A DNA stretch of 64,000 nucleotides from ZC4RG20 sp963782445 (GTDB taxonomy: Bacteria; Pseudomonadota; Gammaproteobacteria; Steroidobacterales; Rariloculaceae), in the NCBI GenBank assembly GCA_963782445.1, contig CAWAJM010000001.1:4350073-4414072 (forward strand), in the 5' to 3' direction. Positions within the stretch are counted from its first letter, which is position 1. Every line of letters starts with the position of its first letter. Shown in pieces: positions 62,464 to 64,000 of the stretch. The position numbers and the translations under genes were made by a program. Below the pieces are notes generated by a model that was not told the origin of the DNA, made no database searches, and was given only the letters and a program-made list of their open reading frames with translations.

Positions 62464-63275
62464 TCGTGCTTCAACAGGTTTGCCGGATCGTAGGGCGAAA
62501 TGTGATAGCGAACGCCGTTCGCGTCCTCCAGGCACTCGTCCTCGACGATGCGTGCGCCGGGCTGCGTCACTCGATGTAAGACGGTCCGCAGCGTCCACGG
62601 CGCCGTGTAGACCTCGGGATCTTCGATCCGCGCTTCGTACTCGAGGGTATCGGGCCCGGTCATTCGGTAACGCTCGACGACGTGCACGCTCGTGCTGTGA
62701 AAGTTGCCGGCGTGGTCGAGCCATTCCTGATCGGTGATTGCCGCCACGTCGGCCACGAGCGTGTCGCCCTCCAAGCGGTAGCGTGTATCGCCCAGCCACC
62801 AGTCGGTCGCGTCGAAATGCGGGCGCGTGTCCGGGTGGAAGACGCGAAACGCGTGATTGTCCTGGTAGACGATGGCGAAGTTGCCGGGGCTTTGCAGGAT
62901 CTGCAGCGGCGCGGGCATATACGTCGCGCGCGGCACGCCGGCCTGATAGCACTTCGAAGAAGGATCGGCCGTGGCCCGATTCCGGTAGTTTTCCCCGCGG
63001 CGCGCCAACGCCTCGGGCTTGTAGGGAAACTTCCCGCTCTTTGGATCGACGACGATGCTGGCCGAGGCCGCGAGCCCGTCATCGGCCGGATGCCCTTCGA
63101 TGTTCAGATACGCGGTGTCCCGCGTCTGCCAGATACCGCGAAAGTCGGGCGTCTTGCCGTCCCAGAGCCGCATCGGCTTGTAGGCACTCGCATCGTTGGC
63201 GCTCTGGGCGAGCGCCGCGGGCGAAAGGATCGCCATGAGTGCGGCTGCCGCCAGCGCATGGTGAGTCCTGCTCAT
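62436..63275 (-). CDS. Secreted DxxGxW-family protein
   Basis: A 279-residue protein with signal peptide (LAAAALMAILSPAALAQ), entry motif PDFRGIWQTRDTAYLNIEG, a central PLQILQSPGNFAIVYQ and LEGDTLVADVAAITDQEW (variant of the WEGD motif). Start ATG 63275 overlaps the preceding stop by 4 bases, so it is the second gene of a minus-strand operon. Function unknown. Confidence 0.82.
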   Translation of the reverse strand: MSRTHHALAAAALMAILSPAALAQSANDASAYKPMRLWDGKTPDFRGIWQTRDTAYLNIEGHPADDGLAASASIVVDPKSGKFPYKPEALARRGENYRNRATADPSSKCYQAGVPRATYMPAPLQILQSPGNFAIVYQDNHAFRVFHPDTRPHFDATDWWLGDTRYRLEGDTLVADVAAITDQEWLDHAGNFHSTSVHVVERYRMTGPDTLEYEARIEDPEVYTAPWTLRTVLHRVTQPGARIVEDECLEDANGVRYHISPYDPANLLKHDYSRAAPAG

Positions 63276-64000
63276 TGCACCCTCCGCTTCTTCCCGCCGT
63301 CCTCCTGCGTGTAGTGCTGCAGGCTACGCTCGCCTTCTAGGCAACTGTATTCCAGGATCTGCTGGTCCGCGGGCAGGCGCTTCAGCGTGAAGCGAAACTC
63401 GACCGGCTTCACGAACACCGTCGGGTCCGTGACCGTGGCCTCGTAGAGAATGGTGTCGCGATCCATGAGCGTGAAGCGCTCGAGGACATGCTCGTTCTCG
63501 TCCACGAAGTTGCCCGCCATGTCGAGCCAGGTGCGGCCGTTGAAGTCGGCAACGTCGACGACGAACGTATCACCTTCCCAGCGGCCGCGAGAATCGCCGT
63601 CCCAGGCGTAATAGCTCTTAGGATGCGGGCTGCCGTCCGTCGGAATGATCCGCACGTCGTGCATGGCTTCGTGCAGCAGCGCGACGTAGTGCTCGTCCTG
63701 GATGATCTGCACCGGATACAGGCCGCCGGGCTGATCGAGGGACCGCGGGAGCGCCCGGCAATGGCAATGCGCTTCCGGGTCCTCGTAGCCGTCGCGCTGA
63801 CGCCTGAGCTTCTCCGCCGCAGCCTCGGGCGTGTAGTCGAACTTCGGCCCGGGTGCCGGCCCGACCTCGCGGCGCGCCGTGCCCGCCCTGCCGCCGCCCG
63901 CGGCGAAATTCGTTCCATTGAGCCAGCCGACGTACAAGCCTTGAAATCCGCCGGCGCTCTTCAGCCACAGCCCCTGCAGATCCGGGTGGCCGCCGGGGAG
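63272..64000 (-). CDS. Secreted DxxGxW-family protein, 5' end outside the window
   Basis: The frame is open to the right edge, so the start is outside. The visible 242 residues begin LPGGHPDLQGLWLKSAGG, with the DxxGxW entry, then PVQIIQDEHYVALLHE and GRWEGDTFVVDVADFNGRTW. It resembles the gene at 62436 and the N-terminal domain of the fusion at 59100. The stop overlaps the next start by 4 bases. Confidence 0.82.
   Translation of the reverse strand, partial: LPGGHPDLQGLWLKSAGGFQGLYVGWLNGTNFAAGGGRAGTARREVGPAPGPKFDYTPEAAAEKLRRQRDGYEDPEAHCHCRALPRSLDQPGGLYPVQIIQDEHYVALLHEAMHDVRIIPTDGSPHPKSYYAWDGDSRGRWEGDTFVVDVADFNGRTWLDMAGNFVDENEHVLERFTLMDRDTILYEATVTDPTVFVKPVEFRFTLKRLPADQQILEYSCLEGERSLQHYTQEDGGKKRRVQ

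Overview
The window is high-GC DNA with dense genes on both strands and no rRNA, tRNA, CRISPR array, transposase or phage gene that I can recognise. The gene mix suggests a free-living, aerobic Gram-negative bacterium, probably a soil or water gammaproteobacterium of the Steroidobacter/Nevskia kind. It includes a TonB-dependent receptor, many signal-peptide and Tat-exported proteins, a bo3-type quinol oxidase, HiPIP, DUF1592/DUF1552, DUF6152 and DUF5916 proteins. The taxonomic assignment is inference from gene content only.

Region by region. 1-3.1 kb: end of an MFS exporter, an SRPBCC protein, a lipoprotein, a fragment of an NRPS adenylation domain and an unknown gene. 3.1-6.7 kb (minus): a DUF5916 outer-membrane protein and an Ala-rich protein. 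7-11 kb: a Rieske oxygenase, then a PLP decarboxylase and an ATP-grasp protein in tandem, which could be a small biosynthetic unit. 11-15.7 kb: an orphan Rieske subunit (petA) divergent from cyoABCD. 15.8-17.4 kb: a small membrane protein and a GntP-type permease. 17.6-24 kb: a tight four-gene operon (metallo-beta-lactamase fold, DUF1592 cytochrome-like lipoprotein, DUF1552 Tat protein, ankyrin protein). 24.3-29 kb: HDOD-GGDEF regulator, SDR, small zinc-ribbon membrane protein, carotenoid oxygenase. 29.3-32.4 kb (minus): an adaptor-permease-ATPase ABC export operon whose first gene seems to have lost its start at a rearrangement scar.

32.5-48.6 kb is the most unusual part. It carries three copies of a large exported G8-domain/beta-helix protein resembling the CEMIP/TMEM2 hyaluronidase family. 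Two are direct and one is inverted. The first 1.1-1.3 kb of the unit is almost identical in all three, while the 3' parts have diverged. Copies 2 and 3 share the same one-base insertion, which splits the reading frame; copy 1 is intact. Copy 3 lies downstream of an intact HiPIP gene, and a roughly 47-base HiPIP remnant lies upstream of copy 1. Between the copies are an SMP-30-like propeller, a P3A proton ATPase, a DUF1614 protein and an unknown secreted protein.

49-64 kb: an M48-like membrane protein lacking HExxH, an AraC regulator, a VOC protein, then a gene cluster probably devoted to uptake and conversion of an unknown organic substrate. The cluster comprises a TonB receptor, a LysR regulator, metallo-beta-lactamase-fold proteins (one decayed, one internally deleted, one with a replaced metal site), two DUF6152 proteins and five related secreted proteins that share a D-x-x-G-x-W entry motif and usually a W-E-G-D motif. 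The last gene runs off the right edge.
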